Origin: Tuctoria greenei | Taxonomy: Eukaryota; Streptophyta; Magnoliopsida; Poales; Poaceae | Reading direction: 5' to 3' | Length of the DNA stretch: 64,000 nt | Assembly (NCBI GenBank): GCA_036927565.1 | Contig: JAYESD010000001.1 | Coordinates: 11,656,001-11,720,000 of the forward strand | In this document: positions 33,909 to 44,900 of the stretch, piece by piece | Layout: every line of letters starts with the position of its first letter | Position numbering within the stretch: the stretch's first letter is position 1 | The notes under the pieces: generated by a model | What the model saw: the letters and a program-made list of their open reading frames with translations, nothing else | What the model was told of the DNA's origin: nothing | Databases searched by the model: none | Made by a program: the position numbers and the translations under genes

Positions 33909-36177
33909 ATGGCTCAGAAGACCCTTCGTGAGTTCTCAGCTCCCTCTGCTAACAATGTGCCTATTGGGCCCACCGTTAACACGGGAGATGTGAACTTCGA
34001 GATTAAAACTGGCCTTATCACTATGGTGCAAGCCAACCCATTTTGTGGGAAGGCTAACGAGGATGCAAGTGCTCACCTGCAACAATTCCTCGAGATCTGC
34101 AGCACTCTTAAGATCAAGGACGTGTCTCCGGATGCGGTTCGTCTGAGACTGTTCCTGTTCTCTCTCCTTGGGAGAGCGAAACAGTGGTTCTATGCGAACC
34201 GAAGTGCTGTAGACACTTGGGAGAAGTGTTCTACGGCATTCTTTGTCAAATTCTTCCCGTTGGGCAAAACCAATGCCCTACGTGGAAGGATTTCCAACTT
34301 TCAGCAAGAGCCCAAGGAATCTATTCCCGGGGCATGGGAAAGGCTTCAGGAGTACATCCTAGCCTGTCCCCACCATGGGATGGATGACTGACTCCTTATT
34401 CAAAATTTCTATAACGGGCTGATCCCATCAGCTCGTGACCATTTGGATGCTGTTGTTGGAGGAGCCTTCTTCTCATTGATAGTGTCAAAAGCTAAAGATC
34501 TTATTGAGAAGATGGTATCCAACATGGGATAGAACGATGAGCGTCTCCATACCCAACAGCGAGGCATGCACACCTTGAAGGAGGTGGACATGATCGCTGC
34601 AAAATTGGACCTCCTAATGAAGAAAATTGATGGACAAGCCAGTGGTGAAGTGCCTGACAATGCCTATGCCCTAGACTCTCACATCACGTGTGAAGTCTGT
34701 GGCAACACGGGTCATATGAGCAATGATTGCCCAGAAACTCGTGAGGATGCCCTATACCTCGCCCAACGGAAATTTCAACAACAACAATGGCTATCATCCA
34801 GGAGGTCAAGGGTGGGGTCAACAACGCCCATTCTTTCAAGGAGGGTACAACAACAATGGCAACCCTGGAAATCGGCCCAACTTGAGAGAACTTGCCATTA
34901 GCCAGCTCAAGATCAACGATGCCCTATCCAAGAAGCTGTCAGCTAATGACAAGACCCTAGAGAATATCAATGCAAAGATTGAAGGACTATCCTCAGCATT
35001 CAAGAATCAACTAAGCTTCAACAAGATGTTAGAGACTCAGTTGGCACAACTTGTTGTAGTTGTCCCTCCATTAGAAAACAACAAAATTCTGAGGCAGCCA
35101 GAAGCCCCAGTGGAGAACGTTAGTGCAGTGGTTACGAGAGGAGGAAAGACCACTTGTGACCCACCATATCCCACACAAGAAAAGAGGACAACTGAGCCTG
35201 AAAAGGAAGATGTCCCAAGTGAATTACTTGGTGAGAGAATGGCTAAACACTTTGAAGACACCAACTTATTGCCATTCCCTCACAGACAAAGGAAGCCAAC
35301 AGTGGATGAGCAATTCAACTGTTTTGTTGAGATCATCCAAAAGTTCCACATCAATGTGCCCTTGATTGATGCGATGAAAGTCCCCACTTGTGCTCGCTAT
35401 CCCAAGTACATATTGAACAACAAATGGCCATTGCCCACCACTGAGGTCGTCAAGCTTACGGACGACTGTAGTACAACCATCATCAATAGGCTTCCTGAAA
35501 AGAAGAAGGATCCCGGATGTCCGACCATTTCATGCTCAATTGAGGCTCACCACTTTGACAAGGCACTTTGAGATCTGGGAGCAAGCGTTAGTGTGATGCC
35601 CAAGGTTGTGTTCGACTAGCTGAACTTCACATAACTGACTCCAACACCATTGCAGCTACAACTGGCTGACTCTTAAGTCCATTATCCAACGGCTATTGCT
35701 GAAAACGTCCCGGTGAATATCCGGAACTACTTCATACCCGTGGATTTTGTGGTGCTAGACATGAACACTGAGAAAGATACACAACTCATTCTTGGGTGTC
35801 CATTCCTAAGCACTGAAAAAGCTCGCATAGATGTGGGAGATGGAGAAATCCACTTCCATATCAATGGCAAGGAGGAAAAGTTTAACTTTCGGCCAAGACT
35901 AGAGCAATGCTCCATGATTCGAATCAAGTATGTGCCGAATGATAAACACATCAGAGAGGTCGAAGTCACACCTCTAAAGGTGGACTCACTCATTGCATTC
36001 ATGAGAAGATTAATCTATGAGGAGAATCCGGCGTTTCGACCATGCCGATATCCAAAGGCGATGGAATCATCTGGACCTTCCCGAAGGCCCAAGTCCACCA
36101 AGCCGCCAAAGAAGGAATGGCGGAAGAAGCAAGACAAGCCGTCCGAGCCCATCCCTCCAGGCCCGGATGTGAAATGA
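33909..36177 (+). pseudogene. Athila-type gag-protease, broken
   Basis: Gag begins at ATG 33909 (MAQKTLREFSAP). It has the Athila capsid pattern: GLITMVQANPFCGKANEDAS, LQQFLEICSTLKI, RLRLFLFSLLGRAKQWF and ESIPGAWERLQEYI. A TGA at 34389 and a TAG near 34530 interrupt it. A CCHC zinc knuckle, CEVCGNTGHMSNDC, lies at about 34690. After a frameshift the frame runs 34723-35571. The protease then has the words CSIEAHHFDKAL and DLGASVSVMP, with stops between and after them, and ends in the ILGCPFLSTEKARI segment (about 35790) and a Pro/Lys-rich tail. No reverse transcriptase follows within the window. Confidence 0.85.
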
Positions 36178-36901
36178 AGATGGGGGAATGTCCATCTCAT
36201 CGGACGGTGATGAAACCTACGCGAATAGGTTAAATTGGTAGTTATCCCACTTTATTTTTCTTTCTTTCTCTTTCCACCCCATTTGGATTTTTCCCATTGC
36301 ATATTTGATTTTTCCTAGCAAGTTGAGAATCTTATATTCTCAACAATCGTTTTTCTTTCTTTCTTTCTTTTCAAAAGAAAATTTTTTATTGTATTTGAAA
36401 AAAGGTTTTTATTTGAAAAACATTTTTTCTGAGTTGCACATGTGGCATTTCACCAGCGTGCTAACTTTATTGCCGCTGGGGAGCCACTTGCCAAAAGGGG
36501 AACCACGGGGGCCACCTGTCAGGTCGGTCGAATCCCCTGGTCGGCCGAACAGGGAGTGGAGCCAAATTGGCCCCCCTTCCTCCAACGGCCATATTTTGAA
36601 CCCCAAGTGACCTTTGGAGGGTGCACCCTATAAATTGTGCCCGTGAGGAGCCCCTCTCTTCAAACACCACATCATTTTACACCGCCCCAAGTCACTCTCT
36701 AGCTCACCTTGTTTTTCTTGCTCTTCATTGCAACACTCTTGCTCAAATCCACCCCCAAAAAGATTTTCTTTTGTTTGCATTTGCATTTTACACTCAAGCT
36801 TTCAAGAGAAGAAAATTCGTTGAAGTTTTGTTTTTCAAACATCGCTTCTTTTCGGATATTTCTCGCCTTGTTTTGTTCTTGCTTGTTGAACTCAAAAAGA
36901 C
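36178..36901 (+). other. Athila-type element, non-coding spacer
   Basis: The stretch contains a TTTC microsatellite (about 36351-36370), a TATA-like CTATAAATTG near 36629 and T-rich tracts. No reverse transcriptase, RNase H or integrase motif occurs in any frame. The TATA-like word and the leader-like CA-rich sequence after it could serve as an internal promoter for the following ORF. Confidence 0.5.
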
Positions 36902-37346
36902 ATGAAGAGGTTGTTTGGAAAGAGGAAGGAGGCTGCAAGCTCAAGCCATGGCGAAGGTTCTAGTGCACGCCTCTCTTCCATGGGTACAAGCCCGAGGAGG
37001 AGAAGTGTGTGTGAGGACACTCTCATGGAAGAGAGAAGCAACCCACACCAATTTCTTCATGACAACAACCTCGACAAACGAAGCGAAGTTGAAGATCAAG
37101 CACGTAGACTTCTCCAAGATTGTGAGTTCCGCCACACCAAGGCTTACGATCCACATTTGATCTCCAAAAGAGGTATGGACTCCGAATTTCTTTCCATTTG
37201 GCATGCAATTGGATTTGATGACTTTGCTCACATAGAGGAGAAAGGTTCACGTCTTCTCACTATCCAATTCCTTTGCACGCTAAGAATAGGATTTGATGGT
37301 ATTGCTTTTAGATTATTTCAAAAATAATACAACATCCTATGGAAAG
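36902..37346 (+). pseudogene. ATHILA ORF-1-like protein, split by element A
   Basis: From ATG 36902 (MKRLFGKRKEAASSS) the protein has a Ser-rich N-terminus. It continues into a segment like the ATHILA ORF-1 family (PF03078): YDPHLISKRGMDSEF, IGFDDF and RLLTIQFLCTLRIGFDG. A TAA at about 37325 breaks it. The frame then continues to 37346, where element A is inserted, and resumes at 63952 in phase once one copy of GAAAG is removed. The function of the family is unknown. Confidence 0.75.
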
Positions 37347-38363
37347 TGTCGGTACCCCGCAGAAGGGGTACCCCCGCGCACAAGGAGAAAACGGCTAAGG
37401 ACTCGACCTATACTTGGAGGCAGGGTCCGAGGCTACCACGTCGTGGAGGGAAGGACCAGATCCTACCTCCCCGCCAGAGCGGGGTCCCGGGCTGCCACGT
37501 GGCCGGCAGGACCGGACCCTCGCCTCCCCGCCGAGGCGGGCTCTGGGGCTGCCATGTGGCCGGCAGGACCGGACCCTCGCCTTCCCGCCGAGGCAGGCTT
37601 CGGGGCTGCTACGTGGCTGGCAGGACCGCACCCTCGCCTCTCCGCTGAGGCAGGCTCCGGGGCTGCCACGTGGCCGGCAGAACCGGACTCTCGCCTCCCC
37701 GCCGAGGTGCGCTCCGGGGCTGCCACGTAGCCATTGAAACCCCGGGACCAGGCCTGTCTCCCCGCAGGGAAGGGCTCCTGAACTACCACGTGGCCCGCAG
37801 GGCTGAGCCTCCATCCTTCCGCGGAGATGGGCTCCTGAGGCGCCACGTGGCCTGTACAGCCGGGCGCTCAACTCCCCACAGGGGCAGGCTCCAGTGTGAC
37901 CACGTGGCGGAGAACCAAATCAATGTGGTAGGAGGTCGCATTAAAGGAAAGAGTGTGCTGCTTAGATAGGCATTAAGTACGCGCGCCTTCCCCAGGCGAA
38001 GCAGAGTCGCACATGCGAAAGTCAAGGCTCCAGTGTCCTGTCTTGTCCAAGTAGCTGGTACGGACCCACTGCGCAAGACGGACGAGCGAGCCGTGGGGAC
38101 AAGACAATGGGACATGCCCTGCCATCATCAACAACTATGTGTAGCCCTGGCGCACGACGCGGCGGGACGGCACATTGAAGCCCCTAACAAAGGGAAGTAG
38201 ATAACATTTAATCCTAGATCTTGTATAGGATTTGGCTCTCCCTGGGACCACCTGTCGGGCCCCAGGGCCCACCTTGTGACTGCAGAGACCTTGGGCTATA
38301 AAAGGACTCAGCAGGCGACCTTCACAGGGGAGCGATCGAAACTCATACACGCTCAAGCACGGC
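37347..38363 (+). mobile_element. Element A 5' LTR, first part
   Basis: It begins TGTCGGTACC and is preceded by GAAAG (37342-37346), which recurs at 63947-63951 after the 3' LTR; element A is therefore a complete insertion. Element B is inserted at 38363/38364, and the rest of the LTR is at 51582-51763. U3 contains tandem ~62-base units at about 37490-37740, each with a CACGTG or close variant. A TATA box CTATAAAAGG lies at 38296. Confidence 0.93.
37430..37910. repeat. Element A U3 tandem units with G-boxes
   Basis: Units of about 60 bases of the type CTGCCACGTGGCCGGCAGGACCGGA... CCGCCGAGGC follow one another. CCACGTGG or a one-base variant recurs at least eight times, at about one per unit. 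CACGTG is the plant G-box, and CACGTGGC is the core of ABA-response elements. The homologous array in the 3' LTR is at about 62830-63310. Confidence 0.85.
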
Positions 38364-39399
38364 TGTCGGTACCTTGCAGACCGGGTACCCCCGCGCACAG
38401 GAGAAAACCGCTAAGGACTCCGCCTCTGCCTAAGAGGCCGAATCCGAGGCTGCCACGTCGAGGAGGGAAGGACCAGATCCTACCTCCCCGTCAAGGGAGG
38501 CTCCCAAGCTGCCACGTGGCTGGCAGGACCGAACCCACGCCTTCCCGCTGAGGCGGGCTCCAGAGCCGCCACGTGGCCTATCGGGACCTCAGGGCCAAGC
38601 CCGCGTCCTCGCAGGGGAAGGCACCGGAGCTACCACGTGGCCTGCAGGGCTGAGCCCCCACACCTCCATAGGGGTGGGCTCCGAATGCACCACGTGACCT
38701 GTCTGTCAAGTGCTTTACTTCCCGCAGAGGTAGGCTCCAGCACAACCACGTGGCGGACGGCCTACTCACCGCGGTAGGAAGCCGCAGTAAAGGAATGCGT
38801 GCACTGCTTAGGCAGGCATTAAGTACGCGCGCCTTCCCCAGGCAGGATGAGTCGCGCTTGCGAAAGTCAAGGCTCCAGTGTACTGTCTTGTCCAAGTAGC
38901 TGGTACAGACCCACGCCGCAAGACGGACAAATGGGCCGCGAGGACAAGATGGACGAGACGTGCACGGCCATCATCACCAGCTATGTGTAGCCCTGGCGCA
39001 CGACGCGGCGGGACGACACATTGACACCCCTGACAAAGGGAAGTAGATAGCAATTAATCCTAGTTCTTGTATAGGATTTGGCTCTCCCCAGGACCACCTG
39101 TCGGGTACTGGGACCCACCTTGTGACTGCAGAGTCCTTGAACTATAAAAGGGCTCTGCAGACGACCTTCACAGGGGACGAAAAATTAGAACAAGGCTCAT
39201 ACGCGCTCAAGCAAGGCAATACACAAAAACTCCCGTGGACGTAGGGTATTACGCTCTGGCGGCGCGAACCATGTAAATCCCCTATGTTCATCATCCTACT
39301 GTGTTCGATCTCCTGGGACTAGCCCTCGTGAATCCAAAGAACCTCCGCGGGCTGCTCTCTAAGCAGGTCCGGGGGATGTGTCGTTTACGACCTTCAACA
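38364..39399 (+). mobile_element. Element B 5' LTR
   Basis: A 1036-base LTR from TGTCGGTACC to CCTTCAACA. The flanking 5-mers are ACGGC (38359-38363) and AAGGC (51577-51581), a target duplication with one difference. It carries CACGTG words at about 38450-38760 and a TATA box CTATAAAAG at 39142. Against the 3' LTR I count about 14 differences in the first 250 aligned bases, mostly C/T and G/A. Confidence 0.93.
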
Positions 39400-39422
39400 T
39401 TTGGCGCGCCAAGAAGGGGGCT
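39400..39422 (+). promoter_or_regulatory. Element B primer binding site region
   Basis: TTTGGCGCGCCAAGAAGGGGG follows the LTR directly, and the same site in A reads TTTGGCGCGCCAGGTAGGGGG. A TGGCGCGCCA start here is expected for priming by a tRNA ending in CCA; I do not assign the tRNA. Confidence 0.7.
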
Positions 39423-39453
39423 TTTTTCCCCGTCAAGATCTCCACCAGCAGCA

Positions 39454-41253
39454 ATGGTGAACGACCAATCCAACGCCGGATCATCCAGGGCGCAGTCGCG
39501 GCGACAGACAGTGGCGGAGGATCAGGCGTCATCCACCTCTAGGGCAGGCTACCGCTCTAGGGCAGGAAGGTCAGGACCTTCGCGTCGCCCTGCAATCACT
39601 TCGCCGGCTGCAGGCCGACACGCCACCCCAAGGCATACTCTGGCTGTGACAGCAATCACGGCGCCACCGGCTGCAAGCCCGGAGAGTGCGCTCGCGGCAG
39701 CGCGCGCTCTACTTCACAACCCTCCTGCTGGGGATGCTCCTCAGGGAGCAGCTCAGCAGTGGATCAACGACATCGACCACCACGTCACCGCCGCACTCAA
39801 CGCGCCTCCGCCGAGGGAGACACATGCCCAGCCGATGCATGTGTCATTGTCGCGAACGCCGACAGTCGAACGGTGGACGGCAGACTCGCGCTCGACCAGG
39901 ATCTCAACAGCAGATCTGAGAACCGGGCTGCAACGCCGCAGGGCCGGAGAGGACTGCCGAGTCACCATCGAGCGCCAGAGGGAACGTCGGCGCAACTTTG
40001 AGGCAGATTACAGCGTGTTGGGCCCTGTGCCCCAGGCTCATGCAGTGCCTCCACCACACCAGGCGTACGTCGTGCCTCCTGCACAGGCGTATGCAACTCC
40101 ACCCCAGTACCAGGTGTACGCAGGCCCACCTGCTCACCCGGGGTATGCGCTGCCGCCGCCAGCACCAGTCAGCCCCAGCCAAGGGTGTGCAGCACTAGCG
40201 CCTCACCTCTGTTTCGTGGTCTGGCCACGAAAGTTCCGGCCGCACATGCCGGAGAAGTACGACGGGAGTGTCAACCCGAGCGAGTTCCTGCAGATCTACA
40301 CCACTGCGATACTAGCTGCAGGAGGCAACGAGGCCATTATGACTAACTACTTCCCCGTCGTCCTGACTGGCCCAGCTCGGTCATGGCTCATGAACCTGCC
40401 CCAGGGGTCGATAACCTCCTGGGATGAGTTGTGCCGACAGTTAGTGGCTAACTTCGGCAGTTCCTACAAGCGCCCCGGCACCGAGCTTGACCTCCACGCC
40501 ATTAGACAGCGCGTTGGAGAGTCACTGCGATCGTTCATCCAGCGGTTCTCCCAGGTGTGGAACACCATCCCTCATGTTGCTAGCGCATCGGTTATCGTCG
40601 CGTTCAGACAAGGTGTGAGGGACAAGAAGATGCTCGAGAAGCTAGCCATGCACGAGGTGCGTGATGTCTCCGAGCTGTTCTCCCTGGCAGACAGATGTGC
40701 TAGGGCAGCTGAGGGGCGCAACTTTCACTCCCAGCCATCCTCAGAAGCAAGGGAAGCCACCCCGACTAAGGAAGGAGCCTCTGCGAGGAGCAGCGGCAAG
40801 AAGAAGAAGAAGGGCAGTGGCAAGAACAGGCCAAAGCCCGGAGCCCAGGCAATGGCGGCTGCGATGCCCGGCGGAGCTCGAGCGTCGCGCCGAGACAAGC
40901 GCCCTAGGCAGTCGCCTGAGCCCGAGGAGCCTGACTTCAAGTGCCCGATGCACCGTACAAATAGCCATAGTGCTAGCGAGTGCCGGGAAGTGAAGAGATT
41001 CACGGAACGTTTCCGCGAACAGAAGCAGAGGCAGCAGCGCCAGGAGAGTGCACCCCCCGCCAGAGGGAGGGCAAGCAGAAGGCTGATCCTGAGAAGGAGG
41101 ATGACAGCGAGATGGGGTTCCAGGAACCCCAGCGGGCGGTCAAGGCCGTCTTCGAGGGTGGCGACTCCGACTCCAGCAGTGATAAGGAGCGCCGCAAGAC
41201 CCTCCATGTCATCTACGGGGGAGCCACCGACCCCACGTCCCGAAACGCGGTGA
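39454..41253 (+). CDS. Element B gag
   Basis: The likely start is ATG 39454 (MVNDQSNAGSSRAQ), 55 bases after the LTR. Residues 1-250 form a low-complexity N-terminal extension rich in Ala, Pro, Arg and Tyr, with repeated QAYxxPP words. The capsid region follows: RPHMPEKYDGSVNPSEFLQIY, then AILAAGGNEAIMTNYF, SWLMNLPQGSITSWDELC and ESLRSFIQRFSQV. Next come a Lys-rich stretch and an atypical zinc-knuckle-like CPMHRTNSHSASEC. The frame leaves the ancestral one at a C run at 41052-41058, where element A has one more base; beyond it this ORF is an artefact of the deletion. Gag would form the particle that packages element RNA. Confidence 0.85.
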   Translation: MVNDQSNAGSSRAQSRRQTVAEDQASSTSRAGYRSRAGRSGPSRRPAITSPAAGRHATPRHTLAVTAITAPPAASPESALAAARALLHNPPAGDAPQGAAQQWINDIDHHVTAALNAPPPRETHAQPMHVSLSRTPTVERWTADSRSTRISTADLRTGLQRRRAGEDCRVTIERQRERRRNFEADYSVLGPVPQAHAVPPPHQAYVVPPAQAYATPPQYQVYAGPPAHPGYALPPPAPVSPSQGCAALAPHLCFVVWPRKFRPHMPEKYDGSVNPSEFLQIYTTAILAAGGNEAIMTNYFPVVLTGPARSWLMNLPQGSITSWDELCRQLVANFGSSYKRPGTELDLHAIRQRVGESLRSFIQRFSQVWNTIPHVASASVIVAFRQGVRDKKMLEKLAMHEVRDVSELFSLADRCARAAEGRNFHSQPSSEAREATPTKEGASARSSGKKKKKGSGKNRPKPGAQAMAAAMPGGARASRRDKRPRQSPEPEEPDFKCPMHRTNSHSASECREVKRFTERFREQKQRQQRQESAPPARGRASRRLILRRRMTARWGSRNPSGRSRPSSRVATPTPAVIRSAARPSMSSTGEPPTPRPETR

Positions 41254-41999
41254 AAACCCTGCGACGGGCAGTGGCTGCAGTGGCCCCCACCCCAAGCCCA
41301 GCTCCCCACCACAAGTGGATGAGCACAGCGATCAGCTTCGACGCTTCTGACTGCCCGAAGAACATGGTAGGGGCAGGAGTGCTCCCGCTGCTGGTGTCCC
41401 CGACCATCGCCAACGTGAAGGTCTTTCACGTGTTGATAGATGGAGGGGCGGGCCTCAACCTCATCTCCACGGCGGCTTTCCGAAAGCTGCAGCTGCCGAT
41501 GTCCCAACTCACACCCTCGAGCCCGTTCTCGGGTGTCGGACCTGGGCAAATACTCCCGTATGGTAACATACACCTCCCGGTGACCTTCGGGACCCTGGAG
41601 AACTACCGTATGGAGAGCATTTTATTTGACGTGGCAGACGTCGACCTCCCCTTCAACGCAATCATTGGGACGCCATCCCTCTACAGTTTCATGGTTGTAG
41701 CCCACTACGGCTACCTCGTCTTGAAGATGTCGATGCCTTCCGGTGTCCTCAGGATCAGTGGGGACCGCTCAGCCGCAATGTCAGCCTTGGAGCAGCTCCA
41801 AGCACTTGCATCGGGGAGGGCTCCGGCCCCAGGAGGCTCGAAGGGGAGTCGGCCAGAGCAAGGTCCGATACAGCGAGCCTCCAGTACTTCACCTTGTGTG
41901 CAACCTGCCAACGACGACGACGTCCCCGTGAAGGTCGTTAGGATTGGCTCCGAGGCTGCCCAGACAACCCGTATCGCGGGGAACCTGGACGACAAGTAG
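41053..41999 (+). CDS. Element B aspartic protease region, ends at UAG
   Basis: In frame 3 from about 41053, the segment carries the linker GKQKADPEKEDDSEMGFQEP and then the protease. The active-site word is VLIDGGAGLNLIS (about 41430), and it is followed by the flap-side segment IIGTPSLYSFMVVAHYGYLVLK. It continues to the UAG at 41997-41999, after which the same frame is open through RT. The protease would process the Gag-Pol polyprotein. It is separated from gag only by the one-base deletion at 41052-41058. Confidence 0.82.
41997..41999 (+). other. UAG between protease and RT in element B
   Basis: The frame reads DDK, UAG, ECAPITFLRDNVDVF. The UAG aligns with those at 54271-54273 in A and 29410-29408 in C. 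Confidence 0.9.
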
Positions 42000-44900
42000 G
42001 AATGCGCGCCCATTACCTTCCTCCGGGACAACGTCGATGTGTTTGCATGGCAACCATCACAAATGCCCGGGATCCCCAGGGAGGTGATTGAGCACCATCT
42101 GAAGATCTACCCCGACGCCCGACCGGTACAGCAGAAGCCCAGGAAACAGTCCATCGAGCAGCAGAACTTCATCCGTGAAGAAATCAAGAAGCTGCTCGAT
42201 GCTGGTTTCATCCGGGAGGTTCACCACCCACGGTGGTTGGCCAACCCTGTTGTCGTTCCCAAGGCTAGCGGGAAGCTCCGGATGTGCATCGACTACACCA
42301 ATCTCAATAAGGCATGTCCAAAGGATCCATTCCCTCTTCCTAGGATAGATAAAATAGTAGACTCAACATCAGGCTGTGACCTTCTGTGTCTCCTAGATGT
42401 GTATTCTGGTTTTCACCAAATACCTATGTCTAGGGAAGATGAGGAACAAACTGCTTTCATAACAGTAGACGGCCTGTATTGTTATGTCTCCATGCCTTAT
42501 GGTCTCAAGAATGCTCTCCCCACCTTTGTACGTGCAATGCATAAGACATTCGGGGACGTCATTAGAGATCTGGTAGAGGTGTATGTCGACGACATTGTGG
42601 TAAAAATCAGGGACAGCACATCCCTATTAGACAACCTGGCCCGAGTCTTCAGCAAGCTGAGCATGACACGCACGATGCTGAACCCCGACAAGTGTGTCTT
42701 TGGGGTCTCTGCAGGGAAACTCCTTAGTTTCTTGGTATCGCACCGAGGGATCGAAGCTAACCCACAGAAGATCAAGGCGATAGAGCTGATGCGGCCGCCG
42801 ACCCGCATCAAGGACGTGCAGAAGCTTGCAGGATGTTTGGCAGCCCTCAGTCGGTTCATCTCAAGACTGGCTGAGCGAGCCCTGCCCTTCTTCAAGATTC
42901 TCTGGAAGTCAGGCCCCTTTGAGTGGACTGAGGAAGCAGAAGTGGCCTTCCAGGAGCTCAAGAAACACCTGACGACGTTACCCATTATGGTGGCACCAAA
43001 ACCCGGCGAACCGCTCCTATTGTACATCACCGCAACAACGGAAGTGGTCAGCATGGTCTTGGTTGCAGAGCGGCCGGAGCTACTACGGCAACAAGCACCA
43101 GAAGGAGCCCCAGAGGGGGAGGCCGAGCCTCAAGGCCCGAACCCAGAAGAGACCCCCCCCCCCCCCCCCCCCGCTGTGAGTTCCAGTGACCAAGTGCCTT
43201 ACGGGTCCCAACCCCCGGAGGCCCAGCTAGACCCTGGGAGCCACATTCACCAGGATGCACACGCATTGCAAGGAGCCCCGGACCCCCCGGGGAGGGTTCG
43301 GACCTCCCAACGGCCAGTCTACTACGTCAGTGAGGTCCTCCATGAAGCAAAAACAAGATACTTGGAGGTACACAAACTGCTGTATGCAGTGCTCATAGCG
43401 TCGAGGAAGCTCCGGCATTACTTCCAGGCTCACCAGGTTTCAGTGGTCACCTCCTTCCCACTGGAAACCATACTCCACAGCCCCAATTCGACTGGCAACA
43501 TTGACAAGTGGGCAGCAGAGCTGGCTGAGTTCGAGCTGGAGTTCTTGCCTCGACATGCAGTCAAAAGCCAAGCACTGGCGGACTTCTTGGCCGAATGGAC
43601 CCCATCGCCAAGCAACCCGGGGGGCCCGGACAACGGCGAAACGGTGCCCAAGGCTCCAGTTTTCACCAAGACCCCCTGGACGCTCTACTTCGACGGCTCC
43701 TCGCGGAAGCAGGGGGTCGGGGTCGGGGTCCTACTCCTCACCCCAACTGGGGAGCAGTTCAAGTACATGGTGCGCCTCAACTTCAAGGCGACAAACAACA
43801 TGGCAGAATACGAAGCCCTAATCTTTGGGATGAAGACTGCCCTGACCCTCAATGTCCGACAGCTTATGGCTAAAGGTGATTCTCAACTGATCATCAAGCA
43901 AGCCAAAGGAGAGTGCAGCTGCAACGACCCTCAATTAGCAGCATACCTGTTGCATGTCCGGAAGCTGGAAAAGGACTTTGAAGTCTTGGACTTGTGCCAT
44001 GTACCCCGAGCCGACAACTCAGTCGCAGACGACCTGTCAACGAAGGCCTCCACAGGGGCCCCAGTGCCCCAAGGAGTCTTCGCAAGTACGTTACCACGAC
44101 CAACCGCCCGAGCAGCCGAACCGGGCGAAGGGGACGAGCCCAGCACCTCGAAGCTGGCAGTCCCAGCGACCCTGCTACCATGGAGTCCGCCAAGGATCGT
44201 ATGCGCCACCGGGGGCTCCGAGCTACCGGGCGCCCAAGATCCAGAGGCTCAAGCAAGTCCCGATGCATGGATTTCGGAGGTCCGGGACTACTTGAAAGAC
44301 AATATCCTTCCCGAAGAACATGACCTGGTAGAAATGATTGTTCGCATGGCTAAAAGGTACACGCTGGTGGAAGGGGATCTCTACCGGTGTGGCGCCAACG
44401 ACATCCTACTGCGATGCATTACCCGGGAGGAGGGTTGCGACCTGCTCGCAGAGATCCATGGAGGCGAGTGCGGGAACCACGCGTCCTCCCGCACGCTGGT
44501 CGGTAAAGCCTTTCGGCATGGCTTTTACTGGCCGACAACACTCCAGGATGTCGCCGAGATGGTAAAGAGATGCAAGGCGTGCCAGTTCCATGCCAAGCAG
44601 ATCCACACACCAGCTCAGGCACTGCAGATGATCCCTCCCTCATGGCCATTCACTGTGTGGGGGTTGGACTTCCTGGGACCCTTTCCCAGAGCCGTCAGAG
44701 GATTCCAACATCTCTACATCGCCGTAGATAAGTTCACCAAGTGGCCGGAAGCCGCCCCAGTTGTCACCATCAACAAGCAGTCAGCAGTAAAATTCATCAA
44801 GTTGATCGTCTGCCGGTTCGGGGTCCCGAACAGAATCATAACTGATAACGGGACCCAGTTCACAAGTGCAGCGTTCCAGGAATATTGCGAGGACCTGGGG

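Noticed and set aside
37293..37969. Long ORFs across the LTR of element A
   Set aside because: They arise from the tandem ~60-base U3 units, are open in several frames on both strands, and span the LTR boundary.
41053..41253. Overlap of gag and protease frames in element B as a programmed ribosomal frameshift
   Set aside because: Element A has the junction in one frame, and B lacks one base in a C run at exactly this point. A simple deletion explains it.
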